Positions 15,586-24,441 of a stretch of DNA of 64,000 nucleotides are shown one piece after another. A program made the translations under genes and the position numbers. The notes beneath the pieces are model-generated. The model had not been told where the DNA came from. It ran no database searches and saw nothing but the letters and a program-made list of their open reading frames with translations. Position 1 is the first letter of the stretch; every line of letters starts with the position of its first letter. The stretch is from the NCBI RefSeq assembly GCF_003385235.1, contig NZ_PQIA01000016.1:23629-87628 (forward strand), given 5' to 3'. Origin of the DNA: Amycolatopsis circi. GTDB taxonomy: Bacteria; Actinomycetota; Actinomycetes; Mycobacteriales; Pseudonocardiaceae.

Positions 15586-16959
15586 TCAGCGTAGCGGCTT
15601 CTCACGGGAAGCGCGGGCCACCAGCCAAGCTGTCCCCAACGCCCCCACCGCACCCACGCTGATCGCCGAAAACCCCAGCCGGAACGCCGCATCAGCATCC
15701 GGCAGCCGTCCGGCAATCAGCACCGCGAACACCGCACCCCCGAGCGATCCGCCGACTCGCAGCAGGATCGTCACCTGCGCGGCCGCATCGGGAAGCCGTG
15801 ACGGTTCAACGGTTTTGTACGCCGCGATCCCCATCGGCATGCTCACCAGCGCCACCGAAGCCCCATACCCGGCAAGCAAAACCTGCACCACCACACCAGG
15901 CGCGTCCACCGGCAGAAACGCGAACGGCAGCGTGCTCACCACCGCCAGCACCGCACCCACCAGCGCGACCGGCGCGGCGCCATACCGATCCACCGCCCGC
16001 CCCGTCACCGGCGCGATCGCCGCTGTGGCACCAGCGAAGCCGAGCAAACTCAGCCCGGTGCCGATGAAATCCAGATGCCGGCCCAGCTGGAAATACAGCG
16101 TGACCACGATGCCGCTGCCGAAGATCAGCGCACCGTTGAACGCGGCGGCCAGGCTCGCCGCCCGGTAAAGCCGGTTGCGGTACAAGGAAAAGTCCAGCAG
16201 CGGATGCGGATGCCGACGACACCGCATCACGAACCACGCCAGCAAAGCCAGACCAGGCAACAGAATCGGCCACTCAAGCCGTCCGGTGTCGCCCCAGGTC
16301 GTGACGGTGTAGAGGACCAAGGGCAGCCCAGCGGCGATCAGGGCCAGGCCGACGAAATCGATGCCATGTGCGGTCGTCGGAGTCCCGCGGGGAACGTATC
16401 GAAGACCGAGGAACAGGCCGACCGCCCCGATCGGCAGGTTGATCGCGAACAGCCACGGCCACGAAAGCCCATGCAGGATCAGCCCGCCGGCGAGCGGGCC
16501 GAGTGCGGGCGCGACGCTCACCGCGATCCCGAGCGTCGCCATCACCCGGCCCAGCCGCGCCGCGCCGACCTGTTGGCCCAGAACGGTTTGCCCGGCCGGG
16601 ATGAGAATGCCGCCCGCCAGTCCTTGCAGGAACCGGAAAGCGATGAGCAGCACGACGTCCGGCGCGACCGCGCACAAGCCGGACGCCACAGTGAAGGCCG
16701 CCAGTGCGACAAGCCACACCCGGCCCGCGCCGAAGCGTCGTGCCAGCCATCCGGTCAAGGGGAGCGACAGCGCGAGCGCGAGCAAGTAGCCGCTCGCGAC
16801 CCATTGCGTCACCGAGAGATCCGCGCCGAGGTCACTGCTGATCGAGTCGAGGCCGATCGTCACGACGGACGCGTCGAGTCCGCTCGCGAACGCGCCGAAC
16901 ACGATGATCCAGCAGATCCGCCACGTCGCGCGGTCGAGGGGAGCGGCGACGGTGGTCAT
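15586..16959 (-). CDS. MFS multidrug exporter (DHA1/DHA2-like)
   Basis: A 457-residue membrane protein with about 12-14 helices. N-terminal TM1 (IIVFGAFASGLDASVVTIGL) has the FxxxLDxTVVxxAL-type motif of drug antiporters. Motif A is RRFGAGRVW and motif C is ATLGIAVSVAPALGPLAGGL, the antiporter motif. It is expected to expel a small toxic compound. Its start overlaps the stop of the FMN reductase gene (ATGA), so both come from the promoter at 17560-17596 and are presumably repressed by the divergent TetR. Confidence 0.85.
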   Translation of the reverse strand: MTTVAAPLDRATWRICWIIVFGAFASGLDASVVTIGLDSISSDLGADLSVTQWVASGYLLALALSLPLTGWLARRFGAGRVWLVALAAFTVASGLCAVAPDVVLLIAFRFLQGLAGGILIPAGQTVLGQQVGAARLGRVMATLGIAVSVAPALGPLAGGLILHGLSWPWLFAINLPIGAVGLFLGLRYVPRGTPTTAHGIDFVGLALIAAGLPLVLYTVTTWGDTGRLEWPILLPGLALLAWFVMRCRRHPHPLLDFSLYRNRLYRAASLAAAFNGALIFGSGIVVTLYFQLGRHLDFIGTGLSLLGFAGATAAIAPVTGRAVDRYGAAPVALVGAVLAVVSTLPFAFLPVDAPGVVVQVLLAGYGASVALVSMPMGIAAYKTVEPSRLPDAAAQVTILLRVGGSLGGAVFAVLIAGRLPDADAAFRLGFSAISVGAVGALGTAWLVARASREKPLR

Positions 16960-17549
16960 TGCGACACCCGCAGCGTGCGCAGCGCGGTCGACCAGTCGAC
17001 AAGCTCGCCCAGCATCCGCGTCAGGATGCCTTCGTGATGGTCGGCGGGGGCGAAAGTGCCGGGCTCGGCCATGTCCGGGATGACGAAGTCGGTGAACAAT
17101 CCCAGTGCGACCTGCGAGCGCACGCAGGCGATTTTCACCTCGGCGAGCGTGAGCCGCAGGTGTTCCACCGCGCGCGTGCCGCCGTTGGTTCCGTAGCTGA
17201 CGAAACCGGCGGCTTTGTCGGTCCACTCGGAAAACAGGAAGTCGATGGCGTTCTTGAGCGCCGCGGGCATGGAGTGGTTGTACTCGGGGGTCACGAAAAC
17301 GAAGCCGTCGAAGCCGTCGATCAGCTCGGCCCAGCGCTGGGTGTGGTCGTTGCGGTAGCCGCCGATCGCGGCGGGCATCGGCTCGTCCAGGAACGGCAGG
17401 TCGATCTCGGCGAGGTCGAGCACCCGCACCTCGGCCCGGTCGCCAAGGAAGGCGGCGGCGCGGGCGCGGGTCCATTCGGCGACCTGGGTCGCCCGGCGGC
17501 CGGGGCGGGTGCTGCCGGAGATGACGGCGATGCGAAGCGAAGAAGTCAT
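16956..17549 (-). CDS. NADPH-dependent FMN reductase
   Basis: A 197-residue flavodoxin-fold enzyme. The FMN phosphate loop is VISGSTRPGRRATQVAEW (~9-26) and the second signature is VTPEYNHSMPAALKNAIDFL (~85-104). Such enzymes reduce FMN, quinones or azo compounds with NAD(P)H. As the first gene of an operon with an MFS exporter under a TetR repressor, it probably helps detoxify a quinone- or dye-like inducer. ATG 17549 lies 11 nt from the first operator arm. Confidence 0.85.
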   Translation of the reverse strand: MTSSLRIAVISGSTRPGRRATQVAEWTRARAAAFLGDRAEVRVLDLAEIDLPFLDEPMPAAIGGYRNDHTQRWAELIDGFDGFVFVTPEYNHSMPAALKNAIDFLFSEWTDKAAGFVSYGTNGGTRAVEHLRLTLAEVKIACVRSQVALGLFTDFVIPDMAEPGTFAPADHHEGILTRMLGELVDWSTALRTLRVSQ

Positions 17550-17559
17550 GCCCCGAAGG

Positions 17560-17596
17560 TACAACGGTCGTTGTAGTTTTTGCAACGACCGTTGTA
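17560..17596. promoter_or_regulatory. TetR operator between FMN reductase and tetR
   Basis: Two 16-bp sites in inverted orientation: TACAACGGTCGTTGTA (17560-17575) and TGCAACGACCGTTGTA (17581-17596). Each has an internal ACAACG/CGTTGT or CAACG/CGTTG palindrome. Placed between divergent starts, they should bind the TetR-family protein and silence both directions. Confidence 0.8.
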
Positions 17597-17614
17597 CTTC
17601 GGCATACTGAACCG

Positions 17615-18220
17615 GTGCGGACGGACAAACAACGTGCTCTGCTCGACGGCGCCCTGCGGGTTTTCGCCCGGGACGGCTACTCGCGCGCCAGCATCGACGT
17701 GCTCGCGGCGGAGGCCGGAGTCTCGTCGCGGACGATCTACAACCACTACGGCGACAAGGCGGGACTCTTCCGCGCGGTGATCCTGGACAGCTCAGACCGT
17801 GTGGCCGAACGCCAGATCGCGGTCGCCGACAAGCTGCTCGGCCGGATCGCCGACCTGGAGGCCGACCTCGTCGAGTTCGGCCTCCAGTGGGCGAAACGCG
17901 ACCCGGAGACCGAACCGCACTGGGCGCTGGTGCGGCAGATCCAGGCCGACCTGGACCACATCGACCCGGAAACGGTCGCGGCGTGGAAGGACCGCGGCCC
18001 GACGCGCGTGCGGCAGGCACTGGCCGGGCATCTGCGCAGGCTCGCCGCGGAGGGCCACTTCGAGCTGGAAGACCCTTCGCTGGCCGCGGTGCACCTCGTG
18101 CAGCTCACCGCGGGCAGCGCCGCCGCGGCCGAACCGGGGGAGGACTGGGAAACCGTGATCCGGTCCGGCGTCGGCGTGTTCCTGCGCGCTTACGCGCCCG
18201 GGGTCACCAGCCGAAGCTGA
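17615..18220 (+). CDS. TetR family repressor of the FMN reductase/MFS operon
   Basis: A 201-residue regulator. The N-terminal HTH is clear (LLDGALRVFARDGYSRASID ... AAEAGVSSRTIYNHYGDKAGLF, residues ~9-55). The C-terminal ligand domain is unspecific, with an AefR-like flavour (DRVAERQIAVADKLLGRIAD). GTG 17615 has no Shine-Dalgarno; CATACT (17603-17608) lies 6 nt upstream, so the mRNA is probably leaderless. The adjacent double operator strongly suggests autorepression and control of the divergent operon. Confidence 0.85.
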   Translation: MRTDKQRALLDGALRVFARDGYSRASIDVLAAEAGVSSRTIYNHYGDKAGLFRAVILDSSDRVAERQIAVADKLLGRIADLEADLVEFGLQWAKRDPETEPHWALVRQIQADLDHIDPETVAAWKDRGPTRVRQALAGHLRRLAAEGHFELEDPSLAAVHLVQLTAGSAAAAEPGEDWETVIRSGVGVFLRAYAPGVTSRS

Positions 18221-18273
18221 CCGAGCGGATCTTCACCGATAGACAGACCGCGGAACGAGGGGGACGCATTGCC

Positions 18274-18768
18274 ATGAACCAGGATTTCACGAAGTTCGAC
18301 GAATTCGTGCGCGCGACTGATCCCGGACGCCGGAGCGACCTCAGTTTCCTGGCGGAAACTCCCCGCGTCGAGGAGCTGATCACTCGCGGGTTGCGGGAAA
18401 ATCTGGCCCGCTCCGACTGGTGGTGGTTCCAGACCTATCTTTTCCTGGCCGGACAATGCCCCTCGACCCAGTATGTGCCGGTGTTCGCCGAGGCGTTGGA
18501 TCTGCGTGACGGGGGTGTCCATCCGGAGGACGTGCTCGAGTACCTGCGTGACATCAAGGATCCTTCGTCGGTGCCCGCGGTCGAACGGGCGTTGCACTGG
18601 CGGCAGGACTGGGACGAATTTCATGACCTTGCGTTCAAGGCGCTCGACGTGCTTCTGGCGATCGATGACGACGCGGCGTGGCGGGTGATCGAGTCGGTGC
18701 GGGACGACGACAGGGAGCGTGTCCGCGAGATCGCGAGGCGGGTTCTGGCGAGGCGCGCGAACGGCTGA
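18274..18768 (+). CDS. Hypothetical HEAT-like helical protein
   Basis: A 164-residue, mostly helical, acidic protein. Its second half shows HEAT-like pairs (VLEYLRDIKDPSSVPAVERAL; FHDLAFKALDVLLAIDDDAA), and a WWWFQTYLFLAGQ aromatic stretch lies near residue 50. It resembles small HEAT-repeat proteins linked to polymorphic-toxin immunity or scaffolding, but no toxin gene is adjacent. ATG 18274 follows a GAGGGGG about 10 nt upstream. It stands 53 nt after tetR and may be read through from it. Confidence 0.55.
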   Translation: MNQDFTKFDEFVRATDPGRRSDLSFLAETPRVEELITRGLRENLARSDWWWFQTYLFLAGQCPSTQYVPVFAEALDLRDGGVHPEDVLEYLRDIKDPSSVPAVERALHWRQDWDEFHDLAFKALDVLLAIDDDAAWRVIESVRDDDRERVREIARRVLARRANG

Positions 18769-18865
18769 CCGGCGTCGAAACAGCGAAACAGCGGAACGGC
18801 GGTACGCAGAAATCATCCGTACCGTCGTTCCGGCTACTCGGCGAACAAAGTCCGCCAAAGAACGC

Positions 18866-19537
18866 TCAAACCCCGAACGTGACTCGTTCGATCTTGACCG
18901 GCTTGGCCGGGAGACCGTCGAGGGGGCCGCGTTCGCTAGGGATGATCCCAGCCGCCACGATCCGGTCCAGTACGTCCATGCCGCGCACGACGTGCCCCAG
19001 CACCGAGTAGTTCGCCGGGATGTGCGCGAACGAGTGCACGATGAAGAACTCCGACCCGTTCGTCCCCGGACCCTGGTTGCCCATCGCGACGGTGCCGCGC
19101 TCGTAGGTCTCCGCCCCGGTGACCTCGTCCGGGAACTTGTAGCCGGGGCCGCCCTTTTCGACCTCGTAGAGGTCGCCGCACTGCAGGACGCCGAGGCGCG
19201 CGGAGTTCGTCAGCCGCCAGCACTGCGAGCGGTCGTAGAAGTGCTGCAGCACCAGGCTCGCCATGTTCGCGACGGCGCACGGGGCCGCTCCGCCGGCGTT
19301 GAGGCGGACGGTGACCGGGCCGTAGTTGTAGTGGAAGGTGACGTCGATCGTCCCGCGGGTGAGCGCGAACGGCAGCGGGCGCAGCACGGGACGCGCCGCC
19401 GGGTTCTCCGGCGTCGGCGTGAAGGTGCATTTCACTACCGGCGGCTTCACCGCGGGGGCAGCGCTGGCGGGGGCCGCGGTGCACAGGGAAAGACCGGCGA
19501 TGACGGCGGCCGCGAGCGCGGCCCAGCGTGGCTTCAT
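18866..19537 (-). CDS. Secreted cyclophilin-type peptidyl-prolyl isomerase
   Basis: A 223-residue precursor with a signal peptide (ALAAAVIAGLSLCTAAPASA, cleavage near residue 27). The cyclophilin domain spans about 60-220. Recognisable parts are SLVLQHFYDRSQCWRLTNS (the family's YYDGxxFHR segment, with the functional Arg kept), VLQCGDLYEV, then RGTVAMGNQGPGTNGSEFFI (the canonical AMA...NGSQFFI) and NYSVLGHVVRGMDVLDRI. Extra Cys residues suggest disulfides outside the cell. It would assist folding of exported proteins. The changes FH to CW and QGGD to QCGD may lower activity. Confidence 0.85.
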   Translation of the reverse strand: MKPRWAALAAAVIAGLSLCTAAPASAAPAVKPPVVKCTFTPTPENPAARPVLRPLPFALTRGTIDVTFHYNYGPVTVRLNAGGAAPCAVANMASLVLQHFYDRSQCWRLTNSARLGVLQCGDLYEVEKGGPGYKFPDEVTGAETYERGTVAMGNQGPGTNGSEFFIVHSFAHIPANYSVLGHVVRGMDVLDRIVAAGIIPSERGPLDGLPAKPVKIERVTFGV

Positions 19538-19588
19538 GGGCCCGGAAACTAGCGAATCCGACGTCTCCGGCGCCAGGCCCGCGAGGAC

Positions 19589-19843
19589 TTACTTGCGCCA
19601 GGCGGTGCGGCTCTTGCGCAGGTCGAGCAGCAGGAGCAGGACGATGAACGCGGCCAGTCCGACGAGCCACACGTTCTCGGTGTTGTTCTCGTGGTTGCCC
19701 TTGATCATCAGCAGCAGGATGACCGCGGACAGCCAGCCCGCGATGCGGGTGGCCTTCGGGAACGAGCCGTGCCAGCCCCACTCCGCCGACGGCTCGTCGC
19801 GCGGGTCGACCTCGGGGCGCTTCTCGACCGCCTTGCCTGCCAC
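19589..19843 (-). CDS. DUF2631 membrane protein
   Basis: An 84-residue protein with two predicted TM helices (IAGWLSAVILLLMI and NVWLVGLAAFIVLLLLLDL) and an N-terminal segment typical of the actinobacterial DUF2631 family (EKRPEVDPRDEPSAEWGWHG). Function unknown. The family gene commonly sits beside dxr in actinobacteria, as here (divergent, 93 nt between starts). GTG 19843 was chosen because GGAG lies 5 nt upstream. Confidence 0.8.
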   Translation of the reverse strand: MAGKAVEKRPEVDPRDEPSAEWGWHGSFPKATRIAGWLSAVILLLMIKGNHENNTENVWLVGLAAFIVLLLLLDLRKSRTAWRK

Positions 19844-19936
19844 GACCACTCCTTCAAACCGCCTGACATTGTGCGCTCGCATGATCCCACACCGCTGGCC
19901 GCCGCGCGGACACGACCCGGGCCATAATGCTTGCTG

Positions 19937-21133
19937 ATGACTACTTCGCGAAGCGTCCTCGTGCTGGGCTCCACCGGGTCGGTCGGGACCCAGGCGCTCG
20001 ACGTCGCCGCACGTAACCCGCATTTGTTCACGATCGCCGGCCTCGCCGCCGGCGGTTCCGATCCGGCGATGCTCGCCGAGCAAGCGATCGCGCACGAAGT
20101 AGCGGCCATCGCCGTGACGAAGCCCACGGCGGTCGAAGACGTGCAGCTCGCGCTGTACGCCGAGGCGCAGCGCAGGGGGTACGCCAAGGGCGAGTTCCGC
20201 CTGCCGCGCATCCTCGCCGGCGCCGACGCGGTCGGCGAGCTGATCGATTCGGTGCCGGTCGACGTCGTGCTCAACGCGGTGCCCGGTTCGCAGGGCCTTG
20301 ACCCGACGCTGCGCGCGTTGGCCACCGGCGCGACGCTCGCGCTGGCCAACAAGGAATCCCTCATCGCGGGCGGGCCGCTAGTGCTCGCCGCGGCGAAGCC
20401 GGGACAGCTGGTGCCGGTCGACTCCGAGCATTCAGCGATGGCGCAGGCGCTGCGGTCCGGCGAGGACAACGAAGTCGCGCGGCTCGTGCTCACCGCGTCC
20501 GGCGGCCCGTTCCGGGGAAAGAAGCGCGCGGACCTCGGCGAGGTCACCGTCGAGCAGGCGATGGCGCATCCGACCTGGTCGATGGGGCGGCTGATCACCA
20601 TCAACTCGGCCACGCTCGTGAACAAGGGCCTGGAGCTGATCGAGGCGTCTCTGCTGTTCGGCATCGAACCCGCGCGGATCGACGTGACGGTGCACCCGCA
20701 GTCGATCGTGCACTCGATGGTCACCTTCGCCGACGGCTCCACCATCGCCCAGGCGAGCCCGCCGGACATGCGGCTGCCGATCGCGCTGGCGCTGAACTGG
20801 CCGCACCGCGTGCCCGGCGCAGCCGCCGCGTGCTCCTGGGACACCGCGGCGAGCTGGACCTTCGAGCCGGTCGACAACGAGGCGTTCCCGGCCGTCGAGC
20901 TGGCTCGCGAAGCGGGTACCGCGGGCGGCTGCCTGCCCGCGGTTTTCAACGCGGCGAACGAGGAATCGGTGGCCGCGTTCCTGGCTGGCAAGGCCGGGTT
21001 CCTGTCGATTGTGGACACCGTCTCGCAGGTGGTCTCCGACGCGGACGACTGGCGGCGCGAACCCCGCGACGTCGCGGACGTGCTGGCCGCCGAGCAGTGG
21101 GCCCGCGTCCGGGCCGCCGAGCTGCTGGGGTGA
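19937..21133 (+). CDS. dxr: 1-deoxy-D-xylulose-5-phosphate reductoisomerase
   Basis: A 398-residue enzyme of the MEP isoprenoid pathway, converting DXP to MEP with NADPH and a divalent metal. The NADPH loop is [12 protein letters not shown] (~10-21). The catalytic core shows NKESLIAGG, the metal-binding [12 protein letters not shown] (Asp and Glu), TASGGPFRG and the [22 protein letters not shown] block that closes on the substrate. ATG 19937 has CATAAT 8 nt before it and no Shine-Dalgarno, suggesting a leaderless mRNA. It heads the dxr-rip1-ispG cluster, so two MEP-pathway genes flank the site-2 protease. Confidence 0.95.
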   Translation: MTTSRSVLVLGSTGSVGTQALDVAARNPHLFTIAGLAAGGSDPAMLAEQAIAHEVAAIAVTKPTAVEDVQLALYAEAQRRGYAKGEFRLPRILAGADAVGELIDSVPVDVVLNAVPGSQGLDPTLRALATGATLALANKESLIAGGPLVLAAAKPGQLVPVDSEHSAMAQALRSGEDNEVARLVLTASGGPFRGKKRADLGEVTVEQAMAHPTWSMGRLITINSATLVNKGLELIEASLLFGIEPARIDVTVHPQSIVHSMVTFADGSTIAQASPPDMRLPIALALNWPHRVPGAAAACSWDTAASWTFEPVDNEAFPAVELAREAGTAGGCLPAVFNAANEESVAAFLAGKAGFLSIVDTVSQVVSDADDWRREPRDVADVLAAEQWARVRAAELLG

Positions 21134-21338
21134 GCGCCTTCCCTCACGGACCTGAAGAGCCGGGACCGCGGTGCGCGAAGCCGCCTCGGTCGATGCAACA
21201 CTGGTTTCACGCTGGCGGCGGATACTTGAACCCGTAACTTGTCGGGTGGTCTCACCGCTTGAGCTGAAGCCGTGGAAGACGACGAAACCTGCCGCCACCG
21301 CATCGCGGGTCGCGGCTGAGGGGTGAGGTGCAGGGCCC

Positions 21339-22541
21339 GTGCTTGCCTATGTGATCGGCGTGGTGCTCTTCGCGCTCGCGATCTGTGTTTCGGTCGCCTT
21401 GCACGAAGCGGGCCACATGGTCACCGCCCGGATGTTCGGCATGCGGGTCCGCCGGTACTTCGTCGGCTTCGGGCCGACGGTGTTCTCCTTCCGGCGCGGC
21501 GAGACCGAGTACGGCCTCAAGGCGATCCCGCTCGGCGGCTTCTGCGACATCGCCGGCATGACCGCGCTCGACGAGGTCACCCCGGAAGAGGCGCCGCGCG
21601 CGATGTGGCGGTTCAAGACGTGGAAGCGGACCGTCGTGATGTCGGCCGGTTCCATCACGCACTTCCTGCTCGGCTTCATCGTGCTGTTCGTCATGGCCGC
21701 GACCATGGGCCTGCCGAACGTGGACCAGAAGCCGATCGTCTCGACCATCTCCGACTGCGTGCGCGGCGGCACCACGGTCGACCAGGTGAACAACCCGGTC
21801 TGCCAGCCCGGCGACCCGGCCCCGGCGAAGAAGGCGGGCCTGCTGCCCGGCGACGTCGTGGTCTCGGTGGCGGGCAAGGCGACCCCGACCTGGACCGAGA
21901 TGGTGACCCAGGTCAAGGCGGTCTCCGGGCCGGTCCCGGTGGTCGTGGAGCGCGGCGGGAAGCAGGAGACGTTCGTCGTCGACGTGCCGAAGGTGACCCG
22001 GCCCGCGGCGAACGGCGGCACCGAATCGGTGGGCGCGGTCGGCGTCGGCGTCGCGCGGAGCATCCAGTACAGCCCGCTCGGCGCGTTCGGCGGCGCGGCG
22101 TCGTTCACCGGCGACATGTTCGCCCGCACGTAGGACGGGCTGATGGCCTTCCCGAAGCGCATCCCGGCGGTCTTCAACTCGATCTTCGGCGGCGAGCGCG
22201 ACCCGGACACCCCGGTCAGCGTCGTCGGCGCGAGCAGGCTCGGCGGCGAGGCGGTCGAGGCCGGGCTGTGGCAGGTCTTCCTGCTGCTGCTGGCCAGCCT
22301 GAACTTCTTCATCGGCGTGTTCAACCTGCTGCCGCTGCTGCCGATGGACGGCGGGCACATCGCGATCGTCTGGTACGAACGCGTCCGCGACTGGCTGCGC
22401 GGACTGCGCGGCAAACCCGCGGGCGGCCCGGTCGACTACACGAAGCTGTCCGCGATCACGATGGTGCTGGTGGTGATCGGCGGCGGCGTCACGCTGCTCA
22501 CGGTGACGGCCGACATCGTCAATCCGATCCGCCTGCAGTAA
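21339..22541 (+). pseudogene. rip1: Site-2 protease Rip1/RseP with in-frame TAG stop
   Basis: A membrane metalloprotease that cleaves anti-sigma factors within the membrane. From GTG 21339 the first 264 codons contain HEAGH (residues 22-26, zinc site) in TM1, the AIPLGGF-type loop and a PDZ domain (AGLLPGDVVVSVAGKATPTW). Codon 265 (22131-22133) is TAG. The same frame continues directly with DGLMAFPKRIPAVFNSIFGG and the LLPLLPMDGGH motif (~residue 336) to 22541. The family has Trp at the position (TWDGL), and TGG to TAG is one base, so this is either a nonsense mutation or a base error. A truncated product would lack the zinc-binding Asp. Position between dxr and ispG is conserved. Confidence 0.9.
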
Positions 22542-22659
22542 CCGCGCGCACCGGCCGGGTCACGCATGCGTCCCCGGCCGCCCGACCGGGGGTAACGCTG
22601 CTCACCGCGTCGGCTGACTTCGTTGAAACGCGCCCGGGTGGGGTGGGTACGCTGGAAGC

Positions 22660-23811
22660 GTGACCGTCGCGTTAGGTATGCCCGCTCTGCCCCCGCCCGT
22701 CCTCGCCGAGCGTCGCAAGACCCGCCAGCTGATGGTGGGGTCGGTGGGTGTCGGCAGCGACCACCCGATCTCGGTGCAGTCGATGACCACGACGCTGACC
22801 TCCGACGTCAACGCCACCCTGCAGCAGATCGCCGAACTGACCGCGGCCGGCTGCGACATCGTGCGCGTGGCGTGCCCGTCGGCCGACGACGCCGAGGCGC
22901 TGCCCGCGATCGCGAAGAAGTCGCAGATCCCGGTGATCGCCGACATCCATTTCCAGCCCAAGTACGTGTTCGCCGCGATCGAGGCAGGCTGTGCCGCGGT
23001 GCGGGTGAACCCGGGCAACATCCGCAAGTTCGACGACCAGGTCAAGGAAATCGCGCAGGCCGCGAAGGACCACGGCACGCCGATCCGGATCGGCGTCAAC
23101 GCCGGGTCGCTCGACAAGCGGCTGCTCGAGAAGCACGGCAAGGCCACTCCGGAAGCGCTCGCCGAATCGGCGATGTGGGAGGCGTCGCTGTTCGCCGAGC
23201 ACGATTTCCACGACATCAAGATCTCGGTCAAGCACAACGACCCGGTCGTGATGGTGCGCGCTTACGAACTGCTCGCCGAGCAGTGCGACTACCCGCTGCA
23301 CCTCGGCGTCACCGAGGCCGGGCCCGCGTTCCAGGGCACGATCAAGTCCGCCGTCGCGTTCGGCGCGCTGCTGCGCCAGGGCATCGGCGACACCATCCGG
23401 GTGTCGCTGTCCGCGCCGCCGGTGGAGGAGGTCAAGGTCGGCATCCAGATCCTCCAGTCGCTGAACCTCAAGCAGCGGAAGCTGGAGATCGTGTCGTGCC
23501 CGTCGTGCGGGCGGGCGCAGGTGGACGTCTACACCCTCGCCGACCAGGTCACCGCCGGGCTGGAGGGAATGGAGATCCCGCTGCGCGTCGCGGTGATGGG
23601 CTGCGTCGTGAACGGTCCGGGCGAGGCGCGCGAAGCCGACCTCGGCGTCGCGTCCGGCAACGGCAAGGGCCAGATCTTCGTGAAGGGCGAGGTCATCAAG
23701 ACCGTGCCGGAGCACGCGATCGTGGAGACCCTGATCGAAGAGGCCATGCGGATCGCCGAGGAATCCGGCGAGTCGATCGGCGAGGGCGCGCCGAGCGTCA
23801 CCGTCGGCTGA
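22660..23811 (+). CDS. ispG: 4-hydroxy-3-methylbut-2-enyl diphosphate synthase
   Basis: A 383-residue iron-sulfur enzyme of the MEP pathway, converting MEcPP to HMBPP. The TIM-barrel part includes [20 protein letters not shown] at ~28-47 and [16 protein letters not shown]. The C-terminal 4Fe-4S domain has [11 protein letters not shown] and [16 protein letters not shown], giving the three Cys ligands plus Glu. GTG 22660 has TACGCT (22648-22653) six bases before it and no Shine-Dalgarno, suggesting leaderless transcription independent of rip1. It is third in the dxr-rip1-ispG block. Confidence 0.95.
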   Translation: MTVALGMPALPPPVLAERRKTRQLMVGSVGVGSDHPISVQSMTTTLTSDVNATLQQIAELTAAGCDIVRVACPSADDAEALPAIAKKSQIPVIADIHFQPKYVFAAIEAGCAAVRVNPGNIRKFDDQVKEIAQAAKDHGTPIRIGVNAGSLDKRLLEKHGKATPEALAESAMWEASLFAEHDFHDIKISVKHNDPVVMVRAYELLAEQCDYPLHLGVTEAGPAFQGTIKSAVAFGALLRQGIGDTIRVSLSAPPVEEVKVGIQILQSLNLKQRKLEIVSCPSCGRAQVDVYTLADQVTAGLEGMEIPLRVAVMGCVVNGPGEAREADLGVASGNGKGQIFVKGEVIKTVPEHAIVETLIEEAMRIAEESGESIGEGAPSVTVG

Positions 23812-23820
23812 GTTTTCGGT

Positions 23821-23871
23821 CCGTGAAGGGCTCCTTGAGGGAATCAGATTCCCTCAAGGAGCCCTTCACGG
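23821..23871. repeat. Palindrome family II, copy A
   Basis: Perfect 25-bp arms (beginning CCGTGAAGGGCTCCTTGAGG) around a single centre base at 23846. It lies between the convergent ends of ispG (23811) and the Ddn-type gene (23882), so it is well placed as a bidirectional terminator. Relatives are at 35215 (half) and 52971. Confidence 0.9.
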
Positions 23872-23881
23872 CTTTCCGGGG

Positions 23882-24352
23882 TCAGACTCGCTCCAGGAGA
23901 ACGACGGGGATCTGCCGACCGGAGGCGGCCTCGAACTCGGCGAATTTCGGGACCAGCGCGATCTGCGCCGCCCAGATCCTGGCGCGTTCCTCCCCGGCGG
24001 CGAGCCGTGCTTCGACCGGGATTTCTCCCGCGCCCGCCTCGACGACGGTCCGCGGATTGGCCCGGAGATTGCGGTACCACGCGGGGTCGTGCGGACTGCC
24101 GCCGTGCGTCCCGAAGACGGCCCAGTTGTCGCCGACCGGCTGGTAGAACAGCGGGCTGATCCGCGCTTTCCCGGTCTTGGCTCCGACGTGGTGCACGAGA
24201 ATCAGCGGCATCCCCTTTTCCGGAAATCCCGGCATATACGGCGGTACCGGGCGGCCTTGCGCGAGTTCTTCCGGACTGCTCCACGCGACATATCCGGCGT
24301 TCTCCCGGAATTCGGCGCGGATCCGGACATTCCAGTCATCGAGGGTGGACAC
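23882..24352 (-). CDS. Ddn-type F420-dependent nitroreductase family protein
   Basis: A 156-residue split-barrel protein of the deazaflavin-dependent nitroreductase family. Typical stretches: GMPLILVHHVGAKTGKARIS (~42-61, cofactor-phosphate site), WAVFGTHGGSPHDPAWYRNL and RTVVEAGAGEIPVEARL. Such enzymes use reduced F420 to reduce quinones or nitro compounds, often at the membrane face. GTG 24352 has AAGGAGAT upstream. It is divergent from a TetR gene across two matching operators, so it is probably induced by the TetR ligand. Confidence 0.85.
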   Translation of the reverse strand: MSTLDDWNVRIRAEFRENAGYVAWSSPEELAQGRPVPPYMPGFPEKGMPLILVHHVGAKTGKARISPLFYQPVGDNWAVFGTHGGSPHDPAWYRNLRANPRTVVEAGAGEIPVEARLAAGEERARIWAAQIALVPKFAEFEAASGRQIPVVLLERV

Positions 24353-24370
24353 GACATCTCCTTCACTAGG

Positions 24371-24418
24371 CGGAGCACTTGCTCCGCAAGCTAGCACACT
24401 AGGTGGAGCACGTGCTCC
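24371..24418. promoter_or_regulatory. Twin operators between Ddn-type gene and tetR
   Basis: GGAGCACTTGCTCC (24372-24385) and the perfect palindrome GGAGCACGTGCTCC (24405-24418), 33 bp centre to centre, both preceded by CTAGG. Position between divergent starts marks them as binding sites of the adjacent TetR protein. Confidence 0.8.
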
Positions 24419-24441
24419 GGGTAAGCGAGTATGCTCGGCGC

